NCBI GenBank assembly: GCA_902363735.1
Contig: CABJBA010000001.1
Location: 62,001-126,000 of the forward strand
Direction: 5' to 3'
Origin: Clostridiaceae bacterium
Lineage (GTDB): Bacteria; Bacillota; Clostridia; Lachnospirales; Lachnospiraceae
DNA length: 64,000 nucleotides
Position 1 is the stretch's first letter. Every line of letters starts with the position of its first letter. A program made the translations under genes and the position numbers. The notes below the pieces were generated by a model. The model was not told where the DNA came from, ran no database searches, and saw only the letters and a list, made by a program, of their open reading frames with translations. This document shows, in pieces, positions 1 through 10,000 of this stretch.

Positions 1-38
1 TTTAGAAGAAAAAGGGATTTAACTGAAAGGAGCCAGAT

Positions 39-2600
39 ATGTACATACTTCATATCAATGGAAAAGACTACGAAACACCCCATGACAAAAAACTGATGCG
101 CTTCCTGAGGGATGACTTGCAGCTGACAGGCACAAAGGATGGATGCAGCGAGGGAGCCTGCGGAACCTGTACGGTTCTAATTGACGGAAAAAAGGTAAAG
201 GCCTGCGTTCCCAAGATCAGTACATTGGTAGGAAAAGATATTGTTACAATCGAAGGAGTCAGCCCTGAGGAAATGGAAGTCTATGAGCACTGTTTTGCAG
301 ATGCCGGAGCCGTTCAATGCGGCTTCTGTATTCCCGGCATGATTTTATCTGCCAAAAGCCTTCTGGACACCAATTTAGAACCAACACGGGCAGAAGTAAA
401 GAAAGCCATACGCGGAAATTTATGCCGTTGTACGGGTTATAAGAAAATTGAAGATGCCATTCTTTTGGCTGCTGACTTTTTCAGGGAACAACTGGAAATT
501 CCCCTCCCCCCTTCTACCCTGCGTATGAACGAACATTTCAAACGCATTGATGCCGGGGAAAAAGTTAACGGAACCGGAATTTTTACAGATGACCTTTACC
601 TGCCCGGCATGCTTTATGCAAAATGTCTTTATTCCAAATATCCCAGGGCGCTGATCAACCGGATCGACGTATCAAAGGCTCTGGAGCATCCGGACTGTGT
701 GGAAATCCTGACCAAAAAGGATGTGCCCTGCAACAAAATCGGCCATATCAAGCAGGACTGGGATGTCCTTATGGGCGAAGGCGATATCACTTGTTATGTG
801 GGAAATGCCCTGGCAGTGGTTGCAACAAACCGTATGGAATCCCTGGAAGAGATTCTCTCTCTCATTGAAGTGGATTATACAGAGCTTGTCCCTCTTACAA
901 GTCCCTATGAGGCTTTAAAGGGAGACGCCCCTCTCATACATGAAGATGGAAATATCATGAGCCGGGCCAATCTGGTACGGGGCAACGCAGATGAAGCCAT
1001 AAAAAATTCAAAACATGTAGTTACAAGAAAATATAAAACCTCCTGGCAGGAGCATGGATTTATGGAGCCTGAATGCTGTGTGGCTCTTCCGGAAGGGGAA
1101 GACGGACTTCTTGTTTACACCACCAGCCAGTCTGTCTATGACGTTCAAAGAGAGTGCGCCCAGATGCTTCAGATTCCAAAGGAAAAGGTCCATTGCCACG
1201 CTCCTTTAGTAGGCGGCGGTTTTGGCGGCAAGGAGGATATGTCAGTACAGCAGTATGCTTCTTTGATGGCCTGGTACACCAAAAAGCCTGTCAAAGTGAA
1301 ATACAGCCGTCAGGAATCCTTGAATTACCATGTAAAGCGCCACCCCATGGAAATGGAATTCACTACTGCCTGTGATGAAAACGGCCGTTTAACCGCCATG
1401 AAGGGGGTTATCATTGCCGACACCGGCGCATACGCATCCTTAGGAGGCCCTGTGCTCCACCGTGCCTGTACCCATGCAGCCGGACCTTACAATTACCAGA
1501 ATATTGATATTTTCGGCATGTCCGTTTATACCAACAATGTGGTTTCCGGCGCTTACCGCGGCTTTGGTGTAACCCAAAGCTGTTATGCAACGGAAATGAA
1601 TATTAATCTGCTGGCAGAAATGGCTGGACTTGATCCATGGGAATTCCGCCGCCGCAACGCCATTAAGCCGGGAGACGTACTTCCAAACGGCCAGACCGCT
1701 GATCTTAATACCAATATGGAAGCATGTCTTGATGCAGTAAAAGATATTTATTATTCCAATCCTTATGCCGGCATTGCCTGCGGCTTTAAAAATGCAGGAA
1801 CCGGCATGGGTAAGATGGATGTGGGCCGCGTCCTCTTGTCTGTAGAACAGGGAAAAATACACATCCGCACCTCTGCTTCCTGTATGGGCCAGGGAATCGG
1901 GCAAATGGTTTTAACAGAAATTTGTCATGTAACAGGACTTAATCCTGCGCTCTTTGTCTTTGAACACGCAGATACCATACGTACTCCAAACTCCGGAACG
2001 TCAACGGCTTCCCGACAGACCGTAGTTACGGGGGAGGCCGCCCGCAGAGTGGGAGAAAAGCTAAAATGCGTTCTTGATACAGGAAAGACAGTCTCCGATT
2101 TAGAGGGCCAGGAATTTTTTGGAGAATATTCTGCTAAAACAGATCCTCTTGGAGCAATTAAGGATAATCCTGTAAGCCATGTATCCTATTCTTATGGAAC
2201 ACAGGTCATCATCTTAGATGAAGAAGGAAAAATCACCAAGGCTGTTTCTGCTTTTGACGTGGGAACTCCGGTGAATATCCAATCTGTCGAAGGCCAGATT
2301 GAAGGCGGCATGATTATGGGAATCGGATATGGCGTAACGGAAGAATTTAAATGTCAGGATGGATATCCTGCAAGCAAATTTGGCAACATTGGCTTTATGA
2401 GAGCAGATGAGATTCCTGAACTAGAGGTAATTCTCTGCGAACCCAAAGAAGAGGATAAACTCCCCTACTCTCTCGGTGCCAAAGGCTGCGGAGAGCTGTG
2501 CATGATACCTACTGCTCCTGCCTGTGCTCATGCATATTACCGGCTGGACGGAAAATTCAGGCAGAGTCTGCCCTTAAAGGAAACCTACTACAAAAAATAA
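39..2600 (+). CDS. Fused 2Fe-2S / molybdopterin-binding hydroxylase (xanthine dehydrogenase type)
   Basis: This is a molybdenum hydroxylase of the xanthine oxidase family, with the iron-sulfur and molybdenum parts on one 853-residue chain. A plant-type 2Fe-2S centre is seen at C36, C41, C44 and C56, and a second one at C94, C97, C129 and C131. The Mo-cofactor domain starts near residue 160. It carries GGGFGGKE near 391, AYRGFG, and a C-terminal GAKGCGE near 814 whose Glu is the expected active-site base. There is no FAD domain, so a separate FAD subunit is expected, probably encoded just left of the window. The fusion and length resemble the family often called selenium-dependent xanthine dehydrogenase. 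The selenium would be a labile ligand, so no in-frame TGA is expected and none is present. The substrate (purine or other heterocycle) is not established. The start is supported by GAAAGGAG upstream. Confidence 0.88.
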   Translation: MYILHINGKDYETPHDKKLMRFLRDDLQLTGTKDGCSEGACGTCTVLIDGKKVKACVPKISTLVGKDIVTIEGVSPEEMEVYEHCFADAGAVQCGFCIPGMILSAKSLLDTNLEPTRAEVKKAIRGNLCRCTGYKKIEDAILLAADFFREQLEIPLPPSTLRMNEHFKRIDAGEKVNGTGIFTDDLYLPGMLYAKCLYSKYPRALINRIDVSKALEHPDCVEILTKKDVPCNKIGHIKQDWDVLMGEGDITCYVGNALAVVATNRMESLEEILSLIEVDYTELVPLTSPYEALKGDAPLIHEDGNIMSRANLVRGNADEAIKNSKHVVTRKYKTSWQEHGFMEPECCVALPEGEDGLLVYTTSQSVYDVQRECAQMLQIPKEKVHCHAPLVGGGFGGKEDMSVQQYASLMAWYTKKPVKVKYSRQESLNYHVKRHPMEMEFTTACDENGRLTAMKGVIIADTGAYASLGGPVLHRACTHAAGPYNYQNIDIFGMSVYTNNVVSGAYRGFGVTQSCYATEMNINLLAEMAGLDPWEFRRRNAIKPGDVLPNGQTADLNTNMEACLDAVKDIYYSNPYAGIACGFKNAGTGMGKMDVGRVLLSVEQGKIHIRTSASCMGQGIGQMVLTEICHVTGLNPALFVFEHADTIRTPNSGTSTASRQTVVTGEAARRVGEKLKCVLDTGKTVSDLEGQEFFGEYSAKTDPLGAIKDNPVSHVSYSYGTQVIILDEEGKITKAVSAFDVGTPVNIQSVEGQIEGGMIMGIGYGVTEEFKCQDGYPASKFGNIGFMRADEIPELEVILCEPKEEDKLPYSLGAKGCGELCMIPTAPACAHAYYRLDGKFRQSLPLKETYYKK

Positions 2601-2614
2601 TTGTTTCAAACCGT

Positions 2615-2676
2615 AATTTAGCCGGATGAGACAGCCGCCATAATTTTGGCGCTGACTTACCCGGCTAAAATTTTTT
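2615..2676 (+). terminator. Rho-independent terminator after the molybdenum hydroxylase
   Basis: TTTAGCCGG pairs with CCGGCTAAA, with an inner CAGC.GCC / GGCGCTG hairpin, followed by a run of T. It ends the + strand hydroxylase transcript. The A-rich left flank is too short for clear function on the other strand. Confidence 0.8.
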
Positions 2677-2693
2677 AATGCAATGATTCCTAA

Positions 2694-3398
2694 TTATTGT
2701 ATCAGCAGCTTCGCATAAAATGCTGTCTGATTCTGGTTGACCAGGATGTCAGCAGCAGTTCTGAACTCTTCCTGAATTTCACCGCCGTGCTGCATTGTCT
2801 GAAAAAGAGGTTCCATACAACTGCCGGCATTTACATAGGACATACCGCAAGGTATGATGGTAGTAACCTGTTTGGCTGTTTCATAACAATCCCGAAGATA
2901 TCTTCCAAGGCTTTCTCCATACAAGCCATCTGTATTGCTCCGGACAAAGCAGCCCCGTATGGATATGGACCGCAATTTTCTGGCCGATGCTGATAAGTCG
3001 GGCAATTCCTCCATGGAAAATCCTGACTGCTCTCCATCGCCGTAATTATCAGGAATTACAGAAAGGCCAATGACCTCCAGATACCCCGGAGCCAGAACTT
3101 TAGCGGCTGCCGCATTAATTTGTTCCATCTCTTTATAATTGGAGACTACCAGTCTGCATTTTCCAATAATTGTCTCTATAACAACCGGATCTTCATAAGA
3201 TCCTGTGTAATAGATATCATAACGGTCCATTCCCGCTTTTTCTGCCCGTAAGACCATCTCCTCAGCCCGGGTTTCTATTGCCCAGCTCTTTTTGACCAGG
3301 TACTCCAGGACAGAATCATCAGCATTCCCACTATAGAGGTATTGGAAACCGGGCAGCAGTTCCAATGCTGATTCTGCTCTTTCCAGCACAACATTCAT
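2694..3398 (-). CDS. Uncharacterised protein, possibly a degenerate PLP-barrel (alanine racemase / DAP decarboxylase fold)
   Basis: A 234-residue soluble protein with no confident family. The central stretch (CRLVVSNYKEMEQINAAA, then YLEVIGLSVIPD, then GDGEQSGFSMEELPDL) follows the order seen in the PLP barrel of fold-type III decarboxylases and racemases. There, a substrate-binding loop is followed by 'vGLRINP' and 'SKFG'. The usual N-terminal lysine motif (Y-x-x-K-A-N) that binds PLP is not visible, and the protein is shorter than active enzymes of that fold. It may be a non-catalytic relative, or the similarity may be chance. The gene stands alone, convergent with the molybdenum hydroxylase. 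The ATG has GGAGAAAG upstream. It is real by ribosome binding site and codon texture; function is unknown. Confidence 0.62.
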   Translation of the reverse strand: MNVVLERAESALELLPGFQYLYSGNADDSVLEYLVKKSWAIETRAEEMVLRAEKAGMDRYDIYYTGSYEDPVVIETIIGKCRLVVSNYKEMEQINAAAAKVLAPGYLEVIGLSVIPDNYGDGEQSGFSMEELPDLSASARKLRSISIRGCFVRSNTDGLYGESLGRYLRDCYETAKQVTTIIPCGMSYVNAGSCMEPLFQTMQHGGEIQEEFRTAADILVNQNQTAFYAKLLIQ

Positions 3399-3507
3399 TT
3401 CGGCTTTCTCCTTATTCGTTTATTCTACTTCCAGAATAACTGATTGGAATAATATTGCAAGTTCTTTTTCTATGGCATTCGGGCTTATTCTTTTGTTGTT
3501 TATGTAT

Positions 3508-3573
3508 AAAAAGCACCGTCCCGGGTCAAGTGATTTTTGCCATAATCTCTATCTTATCCCCAGAAGGTGCTTT
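3508..3573 (-). terminator. Terminator after nrdG
   Basis: Read on the minus strand, AAGCACC...GGTGCTT forms the stem, with additional GGGG/CCC pairing inside, followed by TTTTTAT. It closes the nrdD-nrdG transcript. Confidence 0.7.
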
Positions 3574-3609
3574 CTTTTCATATTTTATTCATCGTTGGTT
3601 TATCCTGTT

Positions 3610-4128
3610 TTACTCCCATAATACGATCTTTTTCAAGATCAGGGAATCAGGCACCCGAATGAGTCTCTGGTTCGACGATCCTCTGAAACGCAGCATTAAA
3701 TCCTTTTTTTCAATTTCAAACTTTCCGTCTACCAGCACATCAATACATCTTATGATTTTCCCGGTTTCTTCATATCTGGCTGCCATATCACCCAGAATAT
3801 CCTGTTCAAAATCATAACCGGTATAGCACCAGATGTTCTTTTCAGGAAACCTCTTTTTCACTGCATCGACCAGAGAGAGAACCTCCTTCTGGTTTGCCGG
3901 ATGCAGAGGCTCTCCTCCCAAAAGGCTTAAGCCCGCAATATAAGGACGGTCTAAATATTCCAGTATTTTTGCCTGGACTTCCGGCGTGTACCTCTGTCCG
4001 TACTGAAAGTCCCATGCCTCCTGATTAAAGCATTCCGGACAGCCATGAGTACATCCGCTGACAAATAAGGACACCCTGACGCCCGGTCCATTGGCTACAT
4101 CAGTAGGCTTAATGGCCGCATAATTCAT
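3610..4128 (-). CDS. nrdG: Anaerobic ribonucleoside-triphosphate reductase activating protein
   Basis: A radical-SAM activase that installs the glycyl radical on NrdD. The 172-residue chain has the radical-SAM cluster motif as SGCTHGCPECFN (Cys-x3-Cys-x2-Cys) near residue 30, and a GGEPL motif (SLLGGEPL) near residue 70. Size and motif spacing fit the small NrdG family. It lies 15 bp downstream of nrdD in the same direction, so the two are co-transcribed. The ATG has GGAGGCAG upstream. Confidence 0.95.
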   Translation of the reverse strand: MNYAAIKPTDVANGPGVRVSLFVSGCTHGCPECFNQEAWDFQYGQRYTPEVQAKILEYLDRPYIAGLSLLGGEPLHPANQKEVLSLVDAVKKRFPEKNIWCYTGYDFEQDILGDMAARYEETGKIIRCIDVLVDGKFEIEKKDLMLRFRGSSNQRLIRVPDSLILKKIVLWE

Positions 4129-4143
4129 GATACTGCCTCCTGT

Positions 4144-6273
4144 TTACAGATGAAGAACCCTGGATTTTATTTCTTTGGTCTTTCCCGCATTCCAGAAATT
4201 TTCTCCCAGATAGCCGCAGGTCCTTCTGGTTACGTTCATCTTGGCCTTATCCTTGTTATGGCACTGAGGGCACTCCCACTCCATATCGTCATTGATGATG
4301 ATTTCCCCGTCAAAGCCGCATTCCCGACAATAGTCGGACTTGGTGTTAAACTCCGCATACTGGATGTTGTCGTAAATGAACTTTACCACTTCCTCCATGG
4401 CCTCCAGATTGTCCTTCATGTTGGGAACCTCCACATAGGAAATGGAGCCGCCGGAAGAAATCTTCTGGAACTGACTTTCAAAGGTGAACTTGGAGAAAGC
4501 ATCAATATTCTCCCGTACATCAACGTGATAGGAATTGGTGTAATAACCCTTGTCTGTCACATCAGTAATATTCCCAAACCTCTCTCTGTCAATTCTTGCA
4601 AAACGGTAGCACAAAGATTCAGCCGGAGTGCCGTATAAGCCAAAACCAAGTCCGGTGTCTTCTTTCCACTTATCCGCAGCCCTGCGCATGCGGTTCATAA
4701 TTTTCAAGGCAAATGCTTCACCTTCAGGAACTGTCTGGCTGACTCCCTTCATAAGCTTTGTAACTTCATAAAGGCCAATGTAACCCAGAGAAATAGTGGA
4801 ATATCCATTGTAAAGCAAGGGATCAATCTTTTCTCCCTTTTTAAGTCTTGCAATTGCACCGTATTGCCAGTGGATAGGGCTTACATCAGAAATGGTTCCC
4901 AGCAGAGACTTATGTCTGTACATAAGAGCTTCATAACACAGCTCCAGCCTCTCCTCTAAAATCTTCCAGAAGGTTTCCTCATCTCCTTTTGCAAGGATGC
5001 CGATCTGAGGCAGGTTTAAGCTGACAACCCCCTGATTAAACCTTCCCTCAAATTTAAATTTACCATTTTCATCCTTCCATGGGGCCAAAAAACTGCGGCA
5101 GCCCATAGGGCTGAACACATTTCCTTCGTAATGCTCTTTCATCTTCCTGGCAGAAATATAGTCCGGATACATCCGCTTGGCAGAGCACTTGACTGCCAGC
5201 TTTGTAATATAATCATATCTTCCGCCCTTTAAGCAGTTATTCTCGTCCAGCACATAAACCAGCTTTGGAAATGCAGGAGTCACATAAACTCCGGCCTCAT
5301 TCTTAATTCCCTCCAGACGCTGGCGAAGAATTTCCTCCACGATCATGGCATTTTCCTTTATATACTCATCCTGATCGTCAAGACAGAGGAAAAGAGTCAC
5401 AAACGGAGCCTGCCCATTGGTTGTCATCAGAGTATTAATCTGATACTGTATGGTCTGGACACCGGATTTTAATTCATCCATAAGACGGATATTAGCCATC
5501 CGCTCTGCCACCTCATTGGTTACTGTATCTCCGAATTCCTGGCGGATCTGCTTATAAAACTTATCATTGCTCTTTCTTAAATATTTCCCCAGATGGCGGA
5601 CATCTACAGACTGTCCTCCGTACTGGTTGCTGGCAACAGCCGCAATGATCTGAGTCATAACCGTACAGGCCACCTGAAAGCTCCTGGGGCTTTCAATCAT
5701 CTTCTCATTCATGACTGTTCCATTATCCAGCATGTCCCCTATATTGATCAGACAGCAGTTGAATATAGGCTGTACAAAATAGTCTGCATCATGAAAATGA
5801 ATGGATCCCTGATCGTGGGCAATGGAAATCCTCTCCGGAAGCAGCATTCTTCTGGTTAAATCCCTGGACACCTCTCCCGCAATATAATCCCTTTGAGTGG
5901 AAGCCAGAATCGTATTCTTGTTGGAATTTTCCTCTGCCAGCTCTTTATTTTCATTCTTGATCAGCTTTAAAATGGACTCGTCTGTTGTATTTGCCTTCCT
6001 AAGCAGCGCTCTCTGATAACGATAAATAATGTACTTTTTGGAAAGAACGTATTTGTTTTTATTTACCAGAGCACTTTCGATCATATCCTGAATGGACTCT
6101 ACGTTAACCACTCCGTCATTTTCCTTTTCCACATGGTCCAGTATGACGTTGATCATATCCTCTCCGGCCCGTTCAGAAGCATCCACCTCTGCATTAGCCT
6201 TCCGGATAGCCGTAACAATCTTTTCCCTGTCATATTCCACAATTCTTCCATCACGTTTTTGAATCCTAATCAT
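4144..6273 (-). CDS. nrdD: Anaerobic (class III) ribonucleoside-triphosphate reductase
   Basis: The oxygen-sensitive enzyme that makes deoxyribonucleotides, activated by the adjacent NrdG. The 709-residue product begins with an ATP-cone allosteric domain (MIRIQKRDGRIVEYDREKI). It ends with a zinc ribbon (CRECG...CPQC) and the glycyl-radical site RRTCGYLG, with the Gly near residue 687. The frame is open for 50 more codons upstream, but these run through a promoter and NrdR-like boxes. The chosen ATG at 6273 has AAGGTGAG directly before it and gives the usual N-terminus. A promoter (TTTACT, 16 bp, TATAAT) and two NrdR-like boxes precede it. Confidence 0.96.
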   Translation of the reverse strand: MIRIQKRDGRIVEYDREKIVTAIRKANAEVDASERAGEDMINVILDHVEKENDGVVNVESIQDMIESALVNKNKYVLSKKYIIYRYQRALLRKANTTDESILKLIKNENKELAEENSNKNTILASTQRDYIAGEVSRDLTRRMLLPERISIAHDQGSIHFHDADYFVQPIFNCCLINIGDMLDNGTVMNEKMIESPRSFQVACTVMTQIIAAVASNQYGGQSVDVRHLGKYLRKSNDKFYKQIRQEFGDTVTNEVAERMANIRLMDELKSGVQTIQYQINTLMTTNGQAPFVTLFLCLDDQDEYIKENAMIVEEILRQRLEGIKNEAGVYVTPAFPKLVYVLDENNCLKGGRYDYITKLAVKCSAKRMYPDYISARKMKEHYEGNVFSPMGCRSFLAPWKDENGKFKFEGRFNQGVVSLNLPQIGILAKGDEETFWKILEERLELCYEALMYRHKSLLGTISDVSPIHWQYGAIARLKKGEKIDPLLYNGYSTISLGYIGLYEVTKLMKGVSQTVPEGEAFALKIMNRMRRAADKWKEDTGLGFGLYGTPAESLCYRFARIDRERFGNITDVTDKGYYTNSYHVDVRENIDAFSKFTFESQFQKISSGGSISYVEVPNMKDNLEAMEEVVKFIYDNIQYAEFNTKSDYCRECGFDGEIIINDDMEWECPQCHNKDKAKMNVTRRTCGYLGENFWNAGKTKEIKSRVLHL

Positions 6274-6288
6274 AGTTCTCACCTTAAC

Positions 6289-6371
6289 CTGTTCTATATT
6301 TTGTACCATGAAATTTACAACCACTAGATATAGTGTCCATATCATTATACACCACATAGAAAAAAAGTAAA
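6289..6371 (-). promoter_or_regulatory. nrdDG promoter with tandem NrdR-like boxes
   Basis: On the minus strand, TTTACT (6366-6371) and TATAAT (6344-6349) are 16 bp apart. Downstream lie ACACTATATCTAGTGG (6321-6336), a close match to the NrdR box acaCwATATwGtgt, and a weaker copy ACAAAATATAGAACAG (6289-6304). The two copies start exactly 32 bp apart, about three helical turns, which is the known spacing for NrdR pairs. This implies repression of nrdDG when dATP is high. Confidence 0.8.
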
Positions 6372-6386
6372 GGATATTTTCCATCC

Positions 6387-7007
6387 TTACCGGATAAAAT
6401 TTGTACGCGGAATTTCTTCCCAAGCCGGAGGCTCAATTCCTGCGGCTTTTCCTACCTCAAGACATTTTAAAATCCACGCCATATTTCTCCCAAGAGTTTT
6501 CATAGTGTGCAGTCCTTCTAAATCCTGTTCCACATCCTGCGCTGTAAATCCGTGGACCATATTCCAGTAAGAGGAGGAAACCACCGGCATCTGGGCAATG
6601 GTAAAATATTTGTTCAACACATCAATAGAAGCGGTGGTTCCTGCCCTTCTGGCCGAAACAACGGCTGCTGCAGGTTTAAAGGCAAAGTTTCTTCCGGCAT
6701 AAAACAGGCGGTCTAAGAAAGAAATGATAGTACCATTGGGGGACGCATAGTGAACAGGAGAACCCACAACAATCCCTGAAGCAGTTTCCATCTCATCCAA
6801 CACCTGATTAACCATATCATAAGTAAAGACACATCTGCCTGTCTGAGCACATTTTTGACAGGCAATACAGCCATGGATGGTCTGCCCTCCCACATGGAAA
6901 TATTCTGTATCAATGCCTTCCTTATTCAGCGCCCTTCCCACTTCAATAAGAGCCCGGTTGGTGCAGCCTCTCTCATGAGGGCTTCCGTTTAACATCAGTA
7001 CTTTCAT
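6387..7007 (-). CDS. Flavodoxin-fold NAD(P)H-dependent FMN oxidoreductase (iron-sulfur flavoprotein type)
   Basis: A 206-residue flavoprotein of the NADPH-dependent FMN reductase family. The N-terminal LNGSPHERGCTNRAL loop binds the FMN phosphate. A cysteine-rich segment, CIACQKCAQTGRC, sits at about residues 47-59, as in iron-sulfur flavoproteins, and GSPVHYASP follows near 83. The natural substrate is unknown; quinone, nitro-compound or electron-carrier reduction are typical for the family. Its ATG overlaps the helicase stop codon by one base (TGATG), so translation is probably coupled. An in-frame GTG lies one codon earlier, but the ATG is better placed behind AAAGGATGG. Confidence 0.82.
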   Translation of the reverse strand: MKVLMLNGSPHERGCTNRALIEVGRALNKEGIDTEYFHVGGQTIHGCIACQKCAQTGRCVFTYDMVNQVLDEMETASGIVVGSPVHYASPNGTIISFLDRLFYAGRNFAFKPAAAVVSARRAGTTASIDVLNKYFTIAQMPVVSSSYWNMVHGFTAQDVEQDLEGLHTMKTLGRNMAWILKCLEVGKAAGIEPPAWEEIPRTNFIR

Positions 7008-10000
7008 CACTCATCCATCCTTTCGTCTTTCGTGCCCAGAAGTTCCACCAAATCCTCTTTCGTCAGATTGCTTAAGGAAATGGTTCCCTCTGCAACAATC
7101 TGATCTGCCAGATCCTTTTTGGACTCCTGAAGCTTTAAAATGTTCTCTTCAATGGTTCCCTTTGCAATCAGCTTAAACACAGACACCTGTTTTTCCTGGC
7201 CAATTCGGTGAGCCCGGTCTGTCGCCTGGTTTTGGGCCGCCACGTTCCACCACGGGTCATAGTGGATGACCACATCGGCAGATGTTAAATTAAGCCCTGT
7301 TCCACCGGCCTTTAAGGATATCAAAAACAGGGGTATCTGATCATTTTTAAAAGAGTTGACCATGCGCAGCCTTTCCTCCTTGGGAGTGGCTCCTGTCAGT
7401 ATATAATAGGGGAATTTCTCCTTCTTCAGCCTTTCCTCAATGATTTGCAGCATAGAAGTAAATTGGGAAAAAAGCAGGATCTTATGACCTCCCTCCACAC
7501 CGTTTCTCACCAGGTCAATACAGGTCTCCAGCTTTGCCGAACTCCCTTTATAATTTTCATAGCATAAATGGGGATCACAGCAGATTTGGCGAAGCCTTGT
7601 AAGTTCTGCCAATATCTGTATCTGATTTTTTCCCGTCTGGCTCCCAAGGCTTTCCAGTTCTTCCTTCAAACGAAGTGCATTGGCTCCGTAAAGGGCTTTC
7701 TGCTCCTTGTCAAAAGCAGAATAAATCACTGTTTCCAGCTTATCCGGCAGTTCCTTCAGGACATATTTTTTTAATCGGCGCAGGAGAAAGGGACCGATGA
7801 GGCGGTGGAGCTCCTCCAGAGCCGACGGGTCCTGTTCCTTGACAATGGGGGCCTCATACTGTTTTTTAAACCTCTGATAACCAAATAAAAATCCCGGCAT
7901 CAGAAAATCAAATATACTCCACAGCTCTGATAAGCGGTTTTCAATGGGGGTTCCTGTCAGGGCAAAGCGGCAGCCTGCATCAATGCTTTTCACCGCCCTG
8001 GCGCTTTGGGTCGATGCATTTTTAATATACTGAGCCTCGTCAATAACCTGAAAGCGGAAGGTCTTGCCTTTATATAGGTCCCTGTCCCGTTTTAGCAGAT
8101 CATAAGAGGTAATAAGCACATCTGCTTCCTCCGTTTGGTCCAGAAGAGCTTCCCGCTCCTGGGCTGTGCCTGTAATGGTTCGTATGTTGAGGGAAGGGGC
8201 ATAGATGTGGAATTCATTTTCCCAGTTGTAGACCAGAGAAGCCGGACAGATAATGAGGGTAGTGGTATGATCTTCTTTTCCCGCTTCATCAAGAAGCAGG
8301 GCAATAATTTGAATTGTCTTTCCAAGGCCCATGTCATCTGCAAGGATACCTCCAAAGCCATAGCTGTCTAAAGTCTTTAGCCACCGGAAGCCCGTTTTTT
8401 GATACCCTCTTAAAATCTGGCGCAGAGGGGACGGAACCTCAAAATCACTGTCTTCCACCGATTTCATTCCCCTGACCACTGCCTTGTAAAGCTGGTCCCG
8501 GTAAAGGGTGATGCCATTTCCCTCTTTTAGCAGACTGTCCAGGTAAAGTGCTCTGTATTTTGGAAGACGGATTGCTCTGCCCTCCAAATCACTGCGTCCT
8601 ATGGACAGTCCCTCCACCAGCTTTGCCACAGTCATAAGACCATTGTCATCCAGACTGAGGAATTCTCCGTTCTTTAAGCGATAATATTTCTTTTTCCGAC
8701 TGTATCCGGCCAGGAGTCCTGAAAGCTCGGAAGCTGATAAACCAGCCGTATCCACCTGAAGCTCCAGCCAGTTTCCGGTGCTTCGGATACCAATGGAAAC
8801 CTTGGGAGGCGGAAGAACTTTTAAACTTTTAAATGATTCGGAAAAATACACCTCACCCAGGGCCATGAATTCATTCATGCCCTCCGTCAGCAGACGGTAA
8901 ACCCCATCCTCATCATCCCGGATTACCGGATACAGGGACTCCTGCTCCTTGTATTTAAAATACCGGGTAATGAGCTGCCCGATACGGAATTCTCCCGGCA
9001 CATCCCGGCATACGGTACGGGGAAGCTTTTCATCCTCCACTGGCTGAAAGGAATAATCCCCATAGGACAAAGTGGGCTTTAAAACCAGCTCATCAGGCCC
9101 ATTGGAATCAAAGTCAAACCTGACCTTTAATTCCTCCGGCTTAAAGATTTCCAGGTCAAGGTCCCCGGAATCAATGCTGCAGTAAGAAGCAATCCGTTTT
9201 AATACCCTTGCATAAAAAAGAGGCATATCCTTATCATTGATCTCCAGCATGCAGGAGGCATCAAAACCCTCCATCATCTGCTCTAAAAACACACCCAGGT
9301 TTTCGCTGCAGGGCTGATCACAGCAGTATAAATGGTCTGCATCCGCCAAATATAAATGGCGTTCTCCCTGAAAGGCCATAATCTCCTTGTCAATGGACAC
9401 CAGCACACCGTTTTGTCCCTGCCGTCTTACATTGACCTTTAAATCCGGGTTCTGGTCCAGGATTTCCAGGTTCCGCTTCTTTCCTTTATAATCCTCTGTC
9501 TCCAGAGTCTTTCCTTTCATGATGCTGAAAAAACGGTCCCGGTTTACCTTATTCAGGCTCAGAAACCGGAGAACGGGAGGGGAGGAAAAGTTACTTTTTT
9601 GAAACTGCTCATGGTGCTCACAATAAAGGTTTACCACTTCCAGGATGAATTCCAGAAGAGGTCCGTTTTCTTTTATAAAAACGGTACGATCGTGGTGAAA
9701 GGCCAGGTTCTTCCCATACTCCACATAGGTTCCGCTCTCCACTGCCTTTGCAAAAGCCGCCAGATCCCGGATCAGATAGAGCCGGTCTCTTCCCAGTTTA
9801 AATTCCAGTCTGATATCCTCCCGCCCCAGCAGCATAGACACCGAAAGCTTGATTTGCTCCTCTTCTCCCTCGCTCATGATCAGGGATACTTCACGGTTGG
9901 TATACTCCCGGATCATGGATCTGGCCCTTGGGGAGGTGGTGACAGGCTTTATCTGTCTTTGAGCATTCTGCTCCTTATAGACCTGATGAAGGACCCTGCA

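Noticed and set aside
1440..1904. A 154-codon frame opposite the molybdenum hydroxylase
   Set aside because: It is a shadow of a clearly conserved coding region on the other strand.
3455..3817. A 120-codon plus-strand frame overlapping nrdG
   Set aside because: It runs opposite nrdG and its terminator, with no ribosome site.
6274..6423. Longer N-terminus for nrdD
   Set aside because: It would translate through the -10 element and both NrdR-like boxes; the ATG at 6273 has a ribosome site and the normal family start.
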